NCBI RefSeq assembly: GCF_025736935.1
Contig: NZ_CP107048.1
Span: 248,001-312,000, forward strand
Origin: Qipengyuania sp. SS22
Lineage (GTDB): Bacteria; Pseudomonadota; Alphaproteobacteria; Sphingomonadales; Sphingomonadaceae
Direction of reading: 5' to 3'
DNA length: 64,000 bases
Below are positions 26,306-37,343 of this stretch, in pieces. The notes beneath the pieces are model-generated. The model worked only from the letters and a program-made list of their open reading frames with translations, did not search any database and was not told the origin of the DNA. A program made the translations under genes and the position numbers. How positions within the stretch are numbered: position 1 is the stretch's first letter; the number at the start of each line of letters is the position of its first letter.

Positions 26306-27240
26306 GCGCCGCGCCGCATATTCCCGTGCTCCTCGACGAGGTGATCGACGCGCTCGATCCGCAACCGGGCGACGTGATCGTCGACGCAACCTTCGGTGCG
26401 GGCGGCTATACGCGCGCCCTGCTCGAACGCGGCGTCACCGTGCATGCTTTCGACCGCGATCCCGACGCCATCGCTGCGGGTCGGAAATGGAGCGAGACAG
26501 AAGAAGCTCCGCCGCGCCTCGTTCTCCACCCGCATCGTTTCTCCGAAATGCTTGACGTCATGACGTCGGCAGACGTTGCGCAGGTCGATGGGGTGGTGAT
26601 GGATATCGGCGTCTCCTCGATGCAGCTCGACCAGGCCGAGCGCGGCTTCGCCTTTTCGGCCGATGGACCGCTCGACATGCGTATGAGCCAGGACGGCGAA
26701 AGTGCGGCCGATTTCCTCAATTCGGCGGACGAAAAAGCGATCGCCGACGTGCTCTATCTCTATGGCGAGGAACGCCAGTCGCGCCGGGTCGCGCGCGCCA
26801 TCGTTGCCGCGCGTCCGCTGGAAACGACAGGCGCGCTGGCGCGGGTCGTGCGCAAGACGCTGGGCTACAAGCCGCATGACAAGAAGGACCCCGCTACGCG
26901 GACCTTCCAGGCGGTCAGGATCCATGTGAACGGCGAACTCGACGAACTGGCCCATGGCTTGTCGGCAGCCGAGCATTTGCTGCGCGAAGGGGGCCGCCTC
27001 GCGGTGGTCAGCTTCCACAGCCTCGAAGACCGGATCGTCAAGCGCTTCCTGCGCGAGGCGTCCTCAACCCCGAGTGCCTCGCGTCATGTCCCCTTGGCGG
27101 CGCAGGATGATCCGGTCTTTTCCAATGTCAGCAAGGCAATCAAGCCCGGCGAAGCCGAGATCGCGCGTAATCCGCGGTCGCGTTCGTCGGTGCTGCGCCA
27201 CGCCACGCGTACCGCCACCCCGGCGCGGGAAGCCGCGTGA
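26302..27240 (+). CDS. rsmH: 16S rRNA (cytosine1402-N4)-methyltransferase
   Basis: RsmH methylates N4 of C1402 in the ribosomal P-site. The 312-residue product has [13 protein letters not shown] at the N terminus, the SAM motif [24 protein letters not shown], and the C-terminal block [13 protein letters not shown]. The length is normal. It overlaps mraZ by 4 bases and ftsL by 1 base, and is part of the conserved start of the dcw cluster. Confidence 0.97.
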   Translation: MSAAPHIPVLLDEVIDALDPQPGDVIVDATFGAGGYTRALLERGVTVHAFDRDPDAIAAGRKWSETEEAPPRLVLHPHRFSEMLDVMTSADVAQVDGVVMDIGVSSMQLDQAERGFAFSADGPLDMRMSQDGESAADFLNSADEKAIADVLYLYGEERQSRRVARAIVAARPLETTGALARVVRKTLGYKPHDKKDPATRTFQAVRIHVNGELDELAHGLSAAEHLLREGGRLAVVSFHSLEDRIVKRFLREASSTPSASRHVPLAAQDDPVFSNVSKAIKPGEAEIARNPRSRSSVLRHATRTATPAREAA

Positions 27241-27746
27241 TGGTCGGCGGTTCACGCATTCGCCAGATCGGCTGGGCGCTGGTGCTGGCCATCTGCTTCG
27301 CGCTGCTGCTCGCGCTGACCTTCAAGGTCAACGCGGTGAAAAGCGACGTGCGCCTCGCCGAACGCCAGATCATCGCCGCGCAGCAGGCTAAGCTGATGCT
27401 CGACACCGAGTTCGAGACCCGCGCCAGCCAGCAGCAGCTGTCCGACTGGAACGCGGTCGAGTTCGGCTATGCCGCGCCGCGCGCCGACCAATATCTCGAA
27501 AACGAACGCCAGCTGGCCGTGCTTGGTACGCCGCGCGGGATCGACGCCCCGGACCCGGTCCGCGTCGCACTCAACCGGCCCGCGCCCGAAAGCGAAAGCC
27601 TGTTCGCTGAGTGGATCGAGGATGATGAGGGCACGGATAGCGCCGCCCGTCCCGAACGCCGCGAACTTGCTGCTGCCGGCGGTCTCGCCGAACGCCTGGC
27701 CAGTCCCGCGGTCGGCATGGCCGCTGTCGCCGAGGTGAGCCAGTGA
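27240..27746 (+). CDS. ftsL: Cell division protein FtsL-like
   Basis: The 168-residue bitopic protein occupies the ftsL position between rsmH and ftsI. It has a short basic N terminus, one membrane helix at about 11-31, and then a periplasmic coiled-coil-like region with heptads (VKSDVRLAERQIIAAQQAK). FtsL forms the FtsQLB complex that activates FtsWI. The C-terminal extension (about residues 100-168, Pro/Glu/Ala-rich) makes it longer than typical FtsL. Sequence identity to FtsL is always low, so the call leans on topology and synteny. Confidence 0.85.
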   Translation: MVGGSRIRQIGWALVLAICFALLLALTFKVNAVKSDVRLAERQIIAAQQAKLMLDTEFETRASQQQLSDWNAVEFGYAAPRADQYLENERQLAVLGTPRGIDAPDPVRVALNRPAPESESLFAEWIEDDEGTDSAARPERRELAAAGGLAERLASPAVGMAAVAEVSQ

Positions 27747-29515
27747 ACGCCTTCTCCGGCTTCGGCCCCGCCATCGCCGCGGGCAGCAGGAGCGGGCAGG
27801 GGGCAGTGAGCATGGCGGTGGCCTCGGGCCGCGTCCAGCTTGTCACCATCCGCCAGGAATCGCTGACGCTCGCCCGCTGGCGGGTTTTGTGGATTGCGCT
27901 TGGCTTTGCCTTTGTCGCGTTGCTCGCGCTTGTCCGGATCGGCTATCTCGGCATGTCCGACGATGGCCTGCGCGGCACCTCGCTCGAAGAAGCGCTGCTG
28001 CCGCCGCGCGGCGAGATCACCGACCGCAATGGCGTGCCGCTGGCGCGCGCCTTTCCCGCCTATGCGCTGTGGTTCAACCCGGAAGCGCTGGGCGAAGACG
28101 GTGCGCCGCTGGTGCGCGACCCAGCCACGGTCGTGAGCAAGCTGAAAGCGATCTTCCCCGATCTCGACGAAAAGGCGGTCGCCGCACAATTCGCCGCGGG
28201 CAAGCAGGGCTATATCCGCCGCCGCGTCTTGCCCGAGGAAGCCAATCGCGTGCAGGAAATCGGCGAACTCGCGCTCGAAATGCCGATGGAGAACGACCGC
28301 CACTATCCGCAGGGTTCGATGGCCGCGCATGTGCTCGGCTATGTCGCTGCCGACGGCAATGGCCGCGTCGGCATGGAGCAGGTGCTCAACGATCACCTGT
28401 CCAACCCTTCGACCCGCGGTACGCCGATTGCGCTGTCGATCGATTCCCGCGTGCAGGGCGCGCTCGAGGACGAGCTGCGCCGCGGGATGAAGCTGGTCCA
28501 GGCGCAGGGCGGGGCGGGCATTGTGCTCGATGTCGATACCGGCGAAGTGCTGGCGCTGGCATCGCTCCCCGAATTTGATCCCAACAAGATCGATGCGCGC
28601 GGCGAAAAGCTGATGTTCAACCGCGTGACCAACCAGGTCTATGAACTGGGCTCGACTTTCAAGCCGCTGTCGGTCGCCGCTGCGATCGATGCCGGTGTCG
28701 TCCGCAATCTTGGCAAGCGCTGGGACGCAAGCCCGGTCAAGGTCGGGCGCTTCAGCATCAAGGACAGCCACGATCTGGGGTCCGATCTCAACGCGGTCGA
28801 GGCGCTCATCCACTCGTCCAACACGGTCACCGCGCGGCTGGTCGACGAACTCGGCCCCGACCGCATGCGACGCACGATGATGGACCTCGGCATGAATGAG
28901 CGCCCCTATATCGAACTGCCCGCCAAGGGTTTCCCGATCTGGCCGGGCGAAAAATGGCCGCGCCTGCGCTCGATGACGGTTGGCTATGGCCACGGTATCG
29001 CGGTCACGCCGCTGCATCTCGCCAGCGCCTATGCGGCGATGATCAATGGCGGCATCTGGCGCCCGGCCACGCTCAAGAAGCTGGGCCCGGGCGAGGCGCC
29101 CAAGGGACGCCGCGTGTTCAAGGCCTCGACCTCGAGCCGGATGCGGCAATTGCTGCGCGCGATTGCGGTCTATGGCACCGGCAAGAATGCCGATGCGCCG
29201 GGCTATCGCGTCGGCGGCAAGACCGGTTCGGCTGAAAAGCCGGGCGGCAGTGCCGGTTATCGCAAGACCGCGTTGGTTTCGACCTTCGCCGCCGCATTCC
29301 CGATGGACCGCCCGCGCTACGTCGTGATCGCCATGCTCGACGAGCCGCGCGGGACGCTTGCCAGTTCCTACCAGCGCACTGCCGCATGGAACGCCGCGCC
29401 GATCGTCGGGCGGCTGGTACCGCGCATCGGTCCGTTGATCGGCGTGCGCCCCGACGATACGCGCGATGTCGACATCTCCGATATCAAGCCACTGATCCCG
29501 GAGGCGAACAAGTGA
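27743..29515 (+). CDS. ftsI: Septal peptidoglycan transpeptidase FtsI (PBP3)
   Basis: FtsI crosslinks septal peptidoglycan with FtsW. The 590-residue class B PBP has an N-terminal membrane anchor at about 48-66, a pedestal domain with the RGEITDRNG block, and a transpeptidase domain with Ser304 in STFK, SSN at 358-360 and KTG at 493-495. The GTG start at 27743 overlaps the ftsL stop (GTGA). It is followed by murE with a 4-base overlap. Confidence 0.97.
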   Translation: MNAFSGFGPAIAAGSRSGQGAVSMAVASGRVQLVTIRQESLTLARWRVLWIALGFAFVALLALVRIGYLGMSDDGLRGTSLEEALLPPRGEITDRNGVPLARAFPAYALWFNPEALGEDGAPLVRDPATVVSKLKAIFPDLDEKAVAAQFAAGKQGYIRRRVLPEEANRVQEIGELALEMPMENDRHYPQGSMAAHVLGYVAADGNGRVGMEQVLNDHLSNPSTRGTPIALSIDSRVQGALEDELRRGMKLVQAQGGAGIVLDVDTGEVLALASLPEFDPNKIDARGEKLMFNRVTNQVYELGSTFKPLSVAAAIDAGVVRNLGKRWDASPVKVGRFSIKDSHDLGSDLNAVEALIHSSNTVTARLVDELGPDRMRRTMMDLGMNERPYIELPAKGFPIWPGEKWPRLRSMTVGYGHGIAVTPLHLASAYAAMINGGIWRPATLKKLGPGEAPKGRRVFKASTSSRMRQLLRAIAVYGTGKNADAPGYRVGGKTGSAEKPGGSAGYRKTALVSTFAAAFPMDRPRYVVIAMLDEPRGTLASSYQRTAAWNAAPIVGRLVPRIGPLIGVRPDDTRDVDISDIKPLIPEANK

Positions 29516-30984
29516 AGCTCGCCAAGCTCTGCACCGCAGCGGGGATCGCCTGCGATGCCGACGTCATGGTGACCGGCTTCGCTATCGACAATCGCAAGGT
29601 GGCACCGGGCACCGTCTTCGGCGCCTTCCAGGGTGCGCAGGCCAACGGCGAAGACTTCATTCCCGCCGCGATCGAAAGCGGTGCGGTGGCGGTGGTCGCG
29701 CGGCCCGAAGCGACGGTGGAAGGCGCGATTCATATCGCCGACGATACGCCGCGCCGCGCCTTCGCCGCGCTGGCCGCACAGTTCTTCACGCCCGCGCCCG
29801 ACCATATCGTCGCGGTCACCGGCACCAATGGGAAGACCTCGACGGTCGAAATGACCCGCCAGATCTGGCGCATGGCGGGCGAGCGCGCGGCGAGCATCGG
29901 TACGTTGGGGGTGACCACGCCCGATGAAAGCGTTTCCACCGGGCTGACCACCCCCGACATCGTCACTTTCCTGTCGAACCTCGCCGGGTTGGCGCGCGAA
30001 GGCGTGACGCATGTCGCCTATGAAGCGTCGAGCCACGGCCTCTCGCAATTCCGCAATGAAGGCGTGCCGGTCGAGGCGGCTGGTTTTACCAATTTCAGCC
30101 GCGACCACCTCGATTACCACGCCGACATGGAAGACTATTTCGCCGCCAAGATGCGGCTGTTCGACGAAGTCGTTTCGGACGGCGCGACGGCAGTGATCTG
30201 GATGGGCGCGGGCGATTGCGGGTGGAATGCCCGCGTGGTCGATCATGCGGCACAGCGCGGTCTCGCAGTCATGACCGTCGGCGAACAGGGCGATGCTATC
30301 CGCCTGACCCATCGCGAACCCACCCAACTGGGCCAGTCGCTGACGGTCGAACACGCGGGGCAGAGCCGGACGATCAATTTGCCGCTGATCGGCGCTTACC
30401 AGGTCTCCAACGCGCTGACCGCCGCCGGGTTGGCGCTAGCCACTGGTTGCGATGCCGGGCTGGTCTGGGATGCAGTCGCGCGGCTCCAGCCGGTACGCGG
30501 TCGGCTCGAACGCGCAGTCATCGCGCCCTCGGGTGCGCCCGTCTATGTGGATTACGCGCATACGCCCGACGCGCTCGAAGCGGCCATCGCGGCACTGCGC
30601 CCACATGTCAGCGGACGGCTCATCACCGTTTTCGGCGCGGGCGGCGACCGCGATCATGGCAAGCGCGCCCCGATGGGCGAGGCAGCCGCCAAGGCGAGCG
30701 ACCTCGTCATGGTTACCGACGACAACCCGCGCGGTGAAGATCCTGCGGAAATCCGCAGTCAGGTGCTTGCGGGCGCGCCGCAGTCACGCGAGATAGGCGG
30801 GCGTCGCGAAGCCATTCTCGCAGCCATTGCCGAAGCGGGTGCGCAGGACATCGTCCTGATCGCCGGCAAGGGACACGAAACGGGTCAGATCATCGGATCG
30901 GGAGAGAACATGCGGGTGTTGCCCTTCGACGACGTAGAGGTCGCGCGCGAATGCGCCGCGCAGATTGCCAGAGGTGATGCATGA
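29512..30984 (+). CDS. murE: UDP-MurNAc-L-Ala-D-Glu:meso-diaminopimelate ligase
   Basis: MurE adds the third stem-peptide residue. The 490-residue product has the Mur ligase P-loop VTGTNGKTSTVEM and the motif DNPR (in DDNPRGED). That motif marks specificity for meso-diaminopimelate rather than lysine. GTG 29512 overlaps the ftsI stop and has GGAGG about 7 bases upstream. The next gene, murF, starts within the murE stop codon (ATGA). Confidence 0.97.
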   Translation: MKLAKLCTAAGIACDADVMVTGFAIDNRKVAPGTVFGAFQGAQANGEDFIPAAIESGAVAVVARPEATVEGAIHIADDTPRRAFAALAAQFFTPAPDHIVAVTGTNGKTSTVEMTRQIWRMAGERAASIGTLGVTTPDESVSTGLTTPDIVTFLSNLAGLAREGVTHVAYEASSHGLSQFRNEGVPVEAAGFTNFSRDHLDYHADMEDYFAAKMRLFDEVVSDGATAVIWMGAGDCGWNARVVDHAAQRGLAVMTVGEQGDAIRLTHREPTQLGQSLTVEHAGQSRTINLPLIGAYQVSNALTAAGLALATGCDAGLVWDAVARLQPVRGRLERAVIAPSGAPVYVDYAHTPDALEAAIAALRPHVSGRLITVFGAGGDRDHGKRAPMGEAAAKASDLVMVTDDNPRGEDPAEIRSQVLAGAPQSREIGGRREAILAAIAEAGAQDIVLIAGKGHETGQIIGSGENMRVLPFDDVEVARECAAQIARGDA

Positions 30985-32447
30985 GCGCGGCGATCCTGCG
31001 CCATCCGGCCTATGTCGAATGGCCCGCCGATCCGCGCGACCGCCTGCCGCTGACGCTGTGGGACGCCAGGAGCATCGCCGAGGCCGTGGGTGGCACCGCC
31101 AGTCATGATTTCCAGGTCGCAGGTGTCGAGATGGACAGCCGCGATGTGGTTAATGGTGACCTGTTCGTCGCGCTCAAGGGCGAGGCGATGGATGGTCACC
31201 GCTTCCTCGATACCGCTTTCGCCAATGGCGCAGCGGGTGCCATTGTCGACCGTCCGGTCGACTGGCCGCATATCCTTGTCGACGACACCACCAAGGCGTT
31301 GCAGGCGCTGGCGCGTGCAGCGCGCAGCCGGGTCGAGGCGACCATCATCGGTGTGACCGGATCGGTAGGCAAGACCGGCGTCAAGGAAGCGATCTTTGCC
31401 AGTCTCGAGCGCGCCAGTCGCGGCGCAGCGCATCGTTCCACGCGCAGCTATAACAACCATGTCGGCGTTCCGCTCAGCCTGACGCGGATGCCCGCGCGCA
31501 GCCGGTTCGGCGTGTTCGAAATGGGCATGAACCATGCCGGCGAAATTGCGGAACTGACCACGCAGGTCCGCCCGCATGTTGCGGTCATCACAACCATCGC
31601 CCCGGCGCATATCGAAAATCTCGGCAGCATGGCCGCGATCGCCACCGCCAAGGCGGAGATCTTCGCTGGTCTCGAACCAGGCGGCATCGCGGTGATCCCC
31701 GCCGACAGCGAACATTACGAACCGCTCAAGCTTGCCGCGCTGCGGGCAGGGGCCAACGTCGTCAGCTTTGGCCGGGCACGCTTCGCCGATGTCCGCTTGC
31801 TCGATGCGATCCCCAGCGCCAACGGCGGCAGTCTCGTGACCTGCGAATTCCCCGAAGGACGGCTGTGCTACACCGTCGCCGAACCCGGCGATCACTGGGT
31901 GGTAAACTCGCTCGCCGTGATGGCTGCAGTGCGGGCGGCGGGCGGCGACATGGCCGCCGCGGGTCTCGCGCTGGCCGAAATGGGCGGGCTCAAGGGTCGC
32001 GGCGCGCGCCACGGGATCGACGTGCCCGGCGGCAAGGCGCTGTTGATCGACGAAAGTTACAACGCCAATCCGGCAAGCATGCGCGCCACGCTGGCGCAGC
32101 TCGGGCAGACGCCCTCGGGCCGCCGCATCGCCGTGCTTGGCGCGATGAAGGAACTCGGCGATTTCGGTCCGCAGTTCCACGCTGCGCTGTCCGAACCCGT
32201 TCTGGCCGCCGATGTCGACTATGCGCTGCTGGTTGGCGACGAGATGCTCGCATTGGCGCGCGAACTGGGGAAACCGGAAAGCTCCGTCCTTGGCAAGCCC
32301 ATCGCCTGGGCGCATTGCCATACCGCCGACGAGGCGATCAACCTGCTCGAGGACTTCGGTGTCGTTGCCGGCGATGCTGTGCTGGTCAAGGGCTCCAATT
32401 CGGTCGGTCTTGGCCGGCTCGTGGATCATTTCACCCGCGCCGGCTAG
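30981..32447 (+). CDS. murF: UDP-MurNAc-tripeptide:D-Ala-D-Ala ligase
   Basis: MurF adds the D-Ala-D-Ala dipeptide to complete the UDP-MurNAc-pentapeptide. The 488-residue product has the N-terminal MurF domain (SRDVVNGDLFVALKG), the P-loop GSVGKTGVKEA, the central block MGMNHAGEIA, and DESYNANPASM. It ends 18 bases before mraY, one of the few true gaps in the cluster. Confidence 0.97.
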   Translation: MSAAILRHPAYVEWPADPRDRLPLTLWDARSIAEAVGGTASHDFQVAGVEMDSRDVVNGDLFVALKGEAMDGHRFLDTAFANGAAGAIVDRPVDWPHILVDDTTKALQALARAARSRVEATIIGVTGSVGKTGVKEAIFASLERASRGAAHRSTRSYNNHVGVPLSLTRMPARSRFGVFEMGMNHAGEIAELTTQVRPHVAVITTIAPAHIENLGSMAAIATAKAEIFAGLEPGGIAVIPADSEHYEPLKLAALRAGANVVSFGRARFADVRLLDAIPSANGGSLVTCEFPEGRLCYTVAEPGDHWVVNSLAVMAAVRAAGGDMAAAGLALAEMGGLKGRGARHGIDVPGGKALLIDESYNANPASMRATLAQLGQTPSGRRIAVLGAMKELGDFGPQFHAALSEPVLAADVDYALLVGDEMLALARELGKPESSVLGKPIAWAHCHTADEAINLLEDFGVVAGDAVLVKGSNSVGLGRLVDHFTRAG

Positions 32448-32465
32448 GCGCGACGAGAGGCCGAT

Positions 32466-33536
32466 TTGCTATACATCCTCGCCGAATGGTTGAATTTCGA
32501 AGGCATCTTCAACCTCGTGCGCTACCAGACGTTCCGTGCCGGAGCGACGCTGATGACTGCGTTGATCTTCGGCCTCGTCATCGGCCCGCGTTTCATCGCC
32601 ATGCTGCGTGTGCGGCAGGGCAAGGGTCAGCCGATCCGCGAAGACGGGCCGCAGACCCACTTGGCCAAGCGCGGCACACCCACCATGGGCGGGCTGATGA
32701 TCCTGATCAGCCTGACATTGTCGGTGCTGATCTGGATGGATCTGCGCAACCCGTTCATCTGGGCCTGCCTCGCGGTGACGCTGGGCTTCGGCCTGATCGG
32801 TTTCCTCGACGACTATGACAAGGTTACCAAGGCCAGCCACAAAGGCGTTTCGGCGCGTATCCGTTTGCTGATGGAATTCACCGTGGCGGGTATCGCCAGC
32901 TATATCATCGTCAGCCAGATCAACACCTTCGTCTATGTCCCCTTCGTCAATGACTTCGGGGTCGAGCTGGGGGCTTTCTATTACGTTTTTGCGGCGATCG
33001 TGATCGTCGGCGCAGGCAATGCGGTGAACCTCACCGACGGGCTCGACGGGCTGGCCACCATGCCGGTCATCATTGCCGCCGGCACCTTCGCGCTGATCGC
33101 CTATCTCGTCGGCCGTGTCGATTTCTCGACCTATCTCGGCATCCCCCATGTCGAAGGCGCGGGCGAACTGGCGATCTTCTGTGCCGCGATCATGGGGGCG
33201 GGCCTTGCCTTTCTATGGTTCAACGCCCCGCCAGCAGCGGTGTTCATGGGCGATACCGGTAGCCTTGCCTTGGGCGGCGCACTTGGCGCGATTGCGGTGG
33301 CGACGCATCACGAGATTGTCCTCGCCATCGTCGGCGGGCTGTTCGTGTTCGAGGCGCTGAGCGTGATCATCCAGGTCCTTTGGTTCAAGCACACCGGCAA
33401 GCGGGTCTTCCGCATGGCACCGATCCATCACCATTTCGAACAGCTTGGCTGGTCGGAGAGCAAGGTCGTGATCCGCTTCTGGATCGTGGCCATCGTGCTG
33501 GCACTTCTGGGGCTCGCGACGCTCAAGCTACGATGA
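32466..33536 (+). CDS. mraY: Phospho-MurNAc-pentapeptide transferase MraY
   Basis: MraY makes lipid I from undecaprenyl phosphate at the inner membrane. The 356-residue product has ten hydrophobic helices, the catalytic Asp pair region (LDDYDK and [10 protein letters not shown]) and the C-terminal His motif PIHHHFE. The start is TTG at 32466, supported by GAGAGG 5 bases upstream and by [10 protein letters not shown] matching the family start. murD overlaps by 4 bases. Confidence 0.97.
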   Translation: MLYILAEWLNFEGIFNLVRYQTFRAGATLMTALIFGLVIGPRFIAMLRVRQGKGQPIREDGPQTHLAKRGTPTMGGLMILISLTLSVLIWMDLRNPFIWACLAVTLGFGLIGFLDDYDKVTKASHKGVSARIRLLMEFTVAGIASYIIVSQINTFVYVPFVNDFGVELGAFYYVFAAIVIVGAGNAVNLTDGLDGLATMPVIIAAGTFALIAYLVGRVDFSTYLGIPHVEGAGELAIFCAAIMGAGLAFLWFNAPPAAVFMGDTGSLALGGALGAIAVATHHEIVLAIVGGLFVFEALSVIIQVLWFKHTGKRVFRMAPIHHHFEQLGWSESKVVIRFWIVAIVLALLGLATLKLR

Positions 33537-34888
33537 TCACCTCACCCGCCTGGAAGGACAAAAAGTACGCGGTGCTCGGCCTCGCGCGCTCGGGCAAGGC
33601 GACGCTCGATGCGCTGATGATGTCGGGCGCGAGCGTCAAGGCGTGGGATTCGAGTGGAGAAGTGCGGCAGAGCTTTTGTGAGCACTTCCTTGAGGAGAGC
33701 TATCCGGAGGACACGCTGATCCTGTTCCCCGGGATGGACGGCACTCTGCAGCTTGTCGACCCCTTGACGCTCGACCTGACCGGCTATGCCGGTGTGGTGG
33801 TCAGTCCGGGCGTCCCGCTCAACACCCACCCGATCAAACCGCATGCCGACAGCTTCGGCGTGCCGGTGATTGGCGATATCGAACTCTTCGCGCAGGCGAG
33901 GACGGACCTGCCGCCGCACAAGGTCGTCGGCATCACCGGCACCAATGGCAAATCGACCACCACTGCGCTGGTCCATCACATCCTCAAAGAGGTGAGTGTG
34001 CCCACCACCATGGGCGGTAATATCGGCCTGCCGATCCTCGAGCAGGACCCGCTGCCTGAAGGCGGGGTCTATGTGCTCGAACTGTCGAGTTACCAGATCG
34101 ACCTCACCTACTCACTCGATTGCGATGTAGCGGTGCTGCTCAACATCACCCCGGATCATCTGGACCGGTATGATGGGGATTTCGGAAAGTATGCGGCCAG
34201 CAAGTCGCGTTTGCTCTCGCTTCAGACAGCCGGCCACAATTCCATTGCGCGGTTTACCGATGCCCGGGTTCTGGGCCAATTCGCCGAAGGTTCGATTGCG
34301 AGCATTCTCGAGGATGTGCTCCAGAACAGGGGCTTCACGCCGAGCGAGCAATCGAACTGGCCGTCGCTCCAGGGGCCGCACAATCGCGAGAACGCGGCAG
34401 CGGCGATCGAAGTTTGCGATATCCTGGGTATTTCCGGTGAGCAGATCAGGACTGGCCTGAAGAGTTACCCCGGCCTTGCGCACCGCATGGAACGCGTCGC
34501 CGAAATCTCTGGCGTCGCCTATGTCAACGACAGCAAGGGCACCAACACCGCCGCCTCCGCCCCTGCGCTCGCGGCCTTCGACAATGTCCACTGGATCCTC
34601 GGCGGGCTGGCCAAGGAACCGGGGCTGGGCGAGTGCGAGGCCGAGTTGGGCCATGTGAAAGCCGCCTATACCATCGGTAAGGCCGGGCCCGACTTCGCCG
34701 CGCTGCTGGACGGCCGCGTACCGGTGGAACAGTGCGAGACGCTCGACCGCGCAGTAAGCGCCGCCGCTGCAAAAGCCGAGGCCGGTGATACCGTGCTCCT
34801 CTCGCCTGCCTGCGCCAGCTTCGACCAATATGCCGACTTCGAGAAACGCGGTGACCATTTCCGCGCGCTGGTGGACGGGCTGATATGA
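33533..34888 (+). CDS. murD: UDP-MurNAc-L-alanine:D-glutamate ligase
   Basis: MurD adds D-glutamate to UDP-MurNAc-L-Ala. The 451-residue product has an N-terminal Rossmann-like domain ([13 protein letters not shown]), the P-loop [12 protein letters not shown], the [10 protein letters not shown] block, and the C-terminal [11 protein letters not shown] motif. ATG 33533 overlaps the mraY stop. An insertion in the first domain ([12 protein letters not shown]) resembles alphaproteobacterial MurD proteins. ftsW overlaps by 4 bases. Confidence 0.96.
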   Translation: MITSPAWKDKKYAVLGLARSGKATLDALMMSGASVKAWDSSGEVRQSFCEHFLEESYPEDTLILFPGMDGTLQLVDPLTLDLTGYAGVVVSPGVPLNTHPIKPHADSFGVPVIGDIELFAQARTDLPPHKVVGITGTNGKSTTTALVHHILKEVSVPTTMGGNIGLPILEQDPLPEGGVYVLELSSYQIDLTYSLDCDVAVLLNITPDHLDRYDGDFGKYAASKSRLLSLQTAGHNSIARFTDARVLGQFAEGSIASILEDVLQNRGFTPSEQSNWPSLQGPHNRENAAAAIEVCDILGISGEQIRTGLKSYPGLAHRMERVAEISGVAYVNDSKGTNTAASAPALAAFDNVHWILGGLAKEPGLGECEAELGHVKAAYTIGKAGPDFAALLDGRVPVEQCETLDRAVSAAAAKAEAGDTVLLSPACASFDQYADFEKRGDHFRALVDGLI

Positions 34889-36150
34889 ACACCATGCAGC
34901 CCTATGTCCCCGGCAAGCGCCAGCCAGCTCACATGCCCAAGGGCAAGCTCTCGCGCTGGTCCGAAATCAAGATCTGGTGGCGCGAGATCGACCGCGTGCT
35001 GCTGCTGCTGGTGCTCCTGCTAATGAGCTTCGGCACGATTGCCGTCGCCGCAGCCTCGCCCGCCAGCGCGGATCGCCTGTCGACTGCGAGCCAGACGCTC
35101 GACCCGCTTTATTTCTTCTACCGCCACCTCGCCTGGCAGGTGCTCGCCATCGCGGCCCTGCTCGGCATATCGATGCTCACGCGCGAGAATGCGCGGCGGC
35201 TCGCCATCGTGCTCGCTGCGGTGATGACCGGACTGCTGTTCCTCGTCCCGCTGATCGGGGTGGAGATCAACGGCGCGCGGCGCTGGATCAATCTCGGGAT
35301 GCAATTCCAGCCGTCCGAATTCCTCAAGCCCGGCTTCGCCATCGCCATGGCGTGGATCCTGTCGTGGCGCATGCGGGATCCCAACCTGCCGGTTCTGGGC
35401 ATCGCCACCGCCTATCTCGCGCTGATCGCGGCCCTGATGATGATGCAGCCCAATCTGGGCAGCACGATACTGTTCGGCGGCGTATGGTTTGTGATGGTGG
35501 TGCTGTCGGGGGTCGATGTGAAGCGGCTTGGCGCAGTGATCGGCGGCTGCATTATCGGTCTGACCGCGACCTATTTTCTCTATGACAATGCGCGCCACCG
35601 GATCGACGCCTTCCTCGGCGGCGGGACGGCCTTCGACCAGGTCGACCTCGCCAGCCGTACGCTGCTGGCGGGCGGGTGGACGGGAGCGGGATATGGCCTC
35701 GGCATCCGCAAGATGAGCCTGCCCGAGGCCCATACCGATTACATCTTCAGCGTCATCGGCGAGGAATTCGGCCTGATCGTCTGCGGCATGATCGTGCTGC
35801 TCTATCTCGCTATCGTCGTGCGGGTGCTGATGCGCCTGATCGACGAGGAAGACCTGTTCGCGCTGCTGGCCGGTGCAGGCCTGATCGCGCTGCTCGGCGG
35901 GCAGGCCTTCATCAATATCCTCGTCAATCTGCAGCTGTTCCCGTCGAAGGGGATGACGCTGCCGCTGGTCAGCTATGGCGGCTCTTCGACCATTGCCATC
36001 TGCCTCAATGTCGGGCTGATGCTGGCGATCACCCGGCGCAATCCGTTCCTGAAAAGCCGGACCATTGGACTTGGCGACAGGCTCGGCTTCGGGCAGACGG
36101 CCCCGATGAAAGACACTACGGGTTCCGCACGCCGGGAGATTCACCCATGA
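34885..36150 (+). CDS. ftsW: Septal peptidoglycan polymerase FtsW
   Basis: FtsW is a SEDS-family glycosyltransferase that polymerises lipid II at the septum with FtsI. The 421-residue product has ten membrane helices after a basic cytoplasmic N terminus. SEDS landmarks include INGARRWI, QPSEFLKPG, the AHTDYIFSVIGEEFG loop with the conserved Glu, and the SYGGSS motif. It overlaps murD and murG by 4 bases each. Confidence 0.96.
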   Translation: MNTMQPYVPGKRQPAHMPKGKLSRWSEIKIWWREIDRVLLLLVLLLMSFGTIAVAAASPASADRLSTASQTLDPLYFFYRHLAWQVLAIAALLGISMLTRENARRLAIVLAAVMTGLLFLVPLIGVEINGARRWINLGMQFQPSEFLKPGFAIAMAWILSWRMRDPNLPVLGIATAYLALIAALMMMQPNLGSTILFGGVWFVMVVLSGVDVKRLGAVIGGCIIGLTATYFLYDNARHRIDAFLGGGTAFDQVDLASRTLLAGGWTGAGYGLGIRKMSLPEAHTDYIFSVIGEEFGLIVCGMIVLLYLAIVVRVLMRLIDEEDLFALLAGAGLIALLGGQAFINILVNLQLFPSKGMTLPLVSYGGSSTIAICLNVGLMLAITRRNPFLKSRTIGLGDRLGFGQTAPMKDTTGSARREIHP

Positions 36151-37343
36151 CCGGCGCCAGTCGCCACTTCGTCCTCGCTGCCGGGGGCACCGGCGGGCAT
36201 TTGCTCCCCGCCTTCGCGCTCGCGGCCGAGCTGAACCGACGCGGTCATCATGTCGCGCTGATCACCGACAAGCGCGGCGCGGACATCCCCGGCAAGCCCG
36301 ATTTCCTCCCGGCGCACGTCATCCCCGCAGGCCGGTTCGGCAAGAACCCGCTCAGCTGGTTCAAGGGTCTCAAGGCGGTATGGGAAGGGCGGCGCATGGC
36401 GCTGCGCCTGTTCGACAGTTTCCAGCCCAGCGCGGTAGTCGGCTTCGGCGGGTATCCCTCGCTACCCGCGATCCTCGCCGCGACCAGCGCGGGCGTTCCC
36501 ACCGTCGTGCACGAGCAGAACGCCGTGCTCGGCCGGGTCAATCGCCTGTTCGCACGTCGGGTTGATGCGATCGCCACCGCCTATCCCGAGGTCCAGCGGC
36601 TCGATGGCAAGCACGCCGGGAAAGTCCACCTTGTCGGCAATCCGGTGCGAGCGGGCGTGCTCAGCCTGCGCGACGAACCATTCCCTCCCTTTACTGAAGA
36701 CGGCTTGCTGCGGGTGCTCGTCACCGGCGGCAGCCAGGGCGCGCGCGTGCTGTCCGAAGTGGTGCCCGATGGTCTTTCCATGCTCCCGCCCGCGCTGCGC
36801 CAGCAGTTGCAGGTGACGCAGCAGTGCCGCCCCGAGGATGTCGATGCGGTCCGCGAACGCTATCGCACGCATGGCATCCCCGCCGAACTGGCAACCTATT
36901 TCGAGGACATGGCCGCCCGGCTAGCCGATGCGCATCTGTTTATTGGCCGCGCGGGCGCGTCGACCATTGCCGAACTGACTGCGGTTGGCCGCCCCGCGAT
37001 CCTGATCCCGCTGCCGATCGCGACCGATGATCACCAGGCCGCCAATGCACGCGAACTCGCCAAATCGGGCGGCGCGCGAATGATCCGGCAGGAGCGTTTC
37101 ACCGGCAAGGAGCTGGCCAAGCAGATCAAGGTGCTGGCGGAAAATCCGCAGGGTCTCGCCAAGGCGGCGCATGCCGCGTGGAATTGCGGGCGACCCAAGG
37201 CGGTCGAGGATCTGGCCGATCTCATCGAAAGCTTCGGGGGGGCGGAACTGATGGATGTGATCCGCGTCGGCGGCAACAATGCACGCGGGTCCTCGCAAGG
37301 TGTGCCCGCCGGCCAGGGCGCGGTGCGGGAGGCTGCGGAATGA
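36147..37343 (+). CDS. murG: UDP-GlcNAc:lipid I N-acetylglucosaminyltransferase
   Basis: MurG makes lipid II on the cytoplasmic face. The 398-residue GT28 product has [14 protein letters not shown] at the N terminus, [24 protein letters not shown], and the donor-site block [17 protein letters not shown] with the following QAANA. ATG 36147 overlaps the ftsW stop codon. It runs about 30 residues longer at the C terminus than E. coli MurG, with a Gly/Gln-rich tail. Confidence 0.97.
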   Translation: MTGASRHFVLAAGGTGGHLLPAFALAAELNRRGHHVALITDKRGADIPGKPDFLPAHVIPAGRFGKNPLSWFKGLKAVWEGRRMALRLFDSFQPSAVVGFGGYPSLPAILAATSAGVPTVVHEQNAVLGRVNRLFARRVDAIATAYPEVQRLDGKHAGKVHLVGNPVRAGVLSLRDEPFPPFTEDGLLRVLVTGGSQGARVLSEVVPDGLSMLPPALRQQLQVTQQCRPEDVDAVRERYRTHGIPAELATYFEDMAARLADAHLFIGRAGASTIAELTAVGRPAILIPLPIATDDHQAANARELAKSGGARMIRQERFTGKELAKQIKVLAENPQGLAKAAHAAWNCGRPKAVEDLADLIESFGGAELMDVIRVGGNNARGSSQGVPAGQGAVREAAE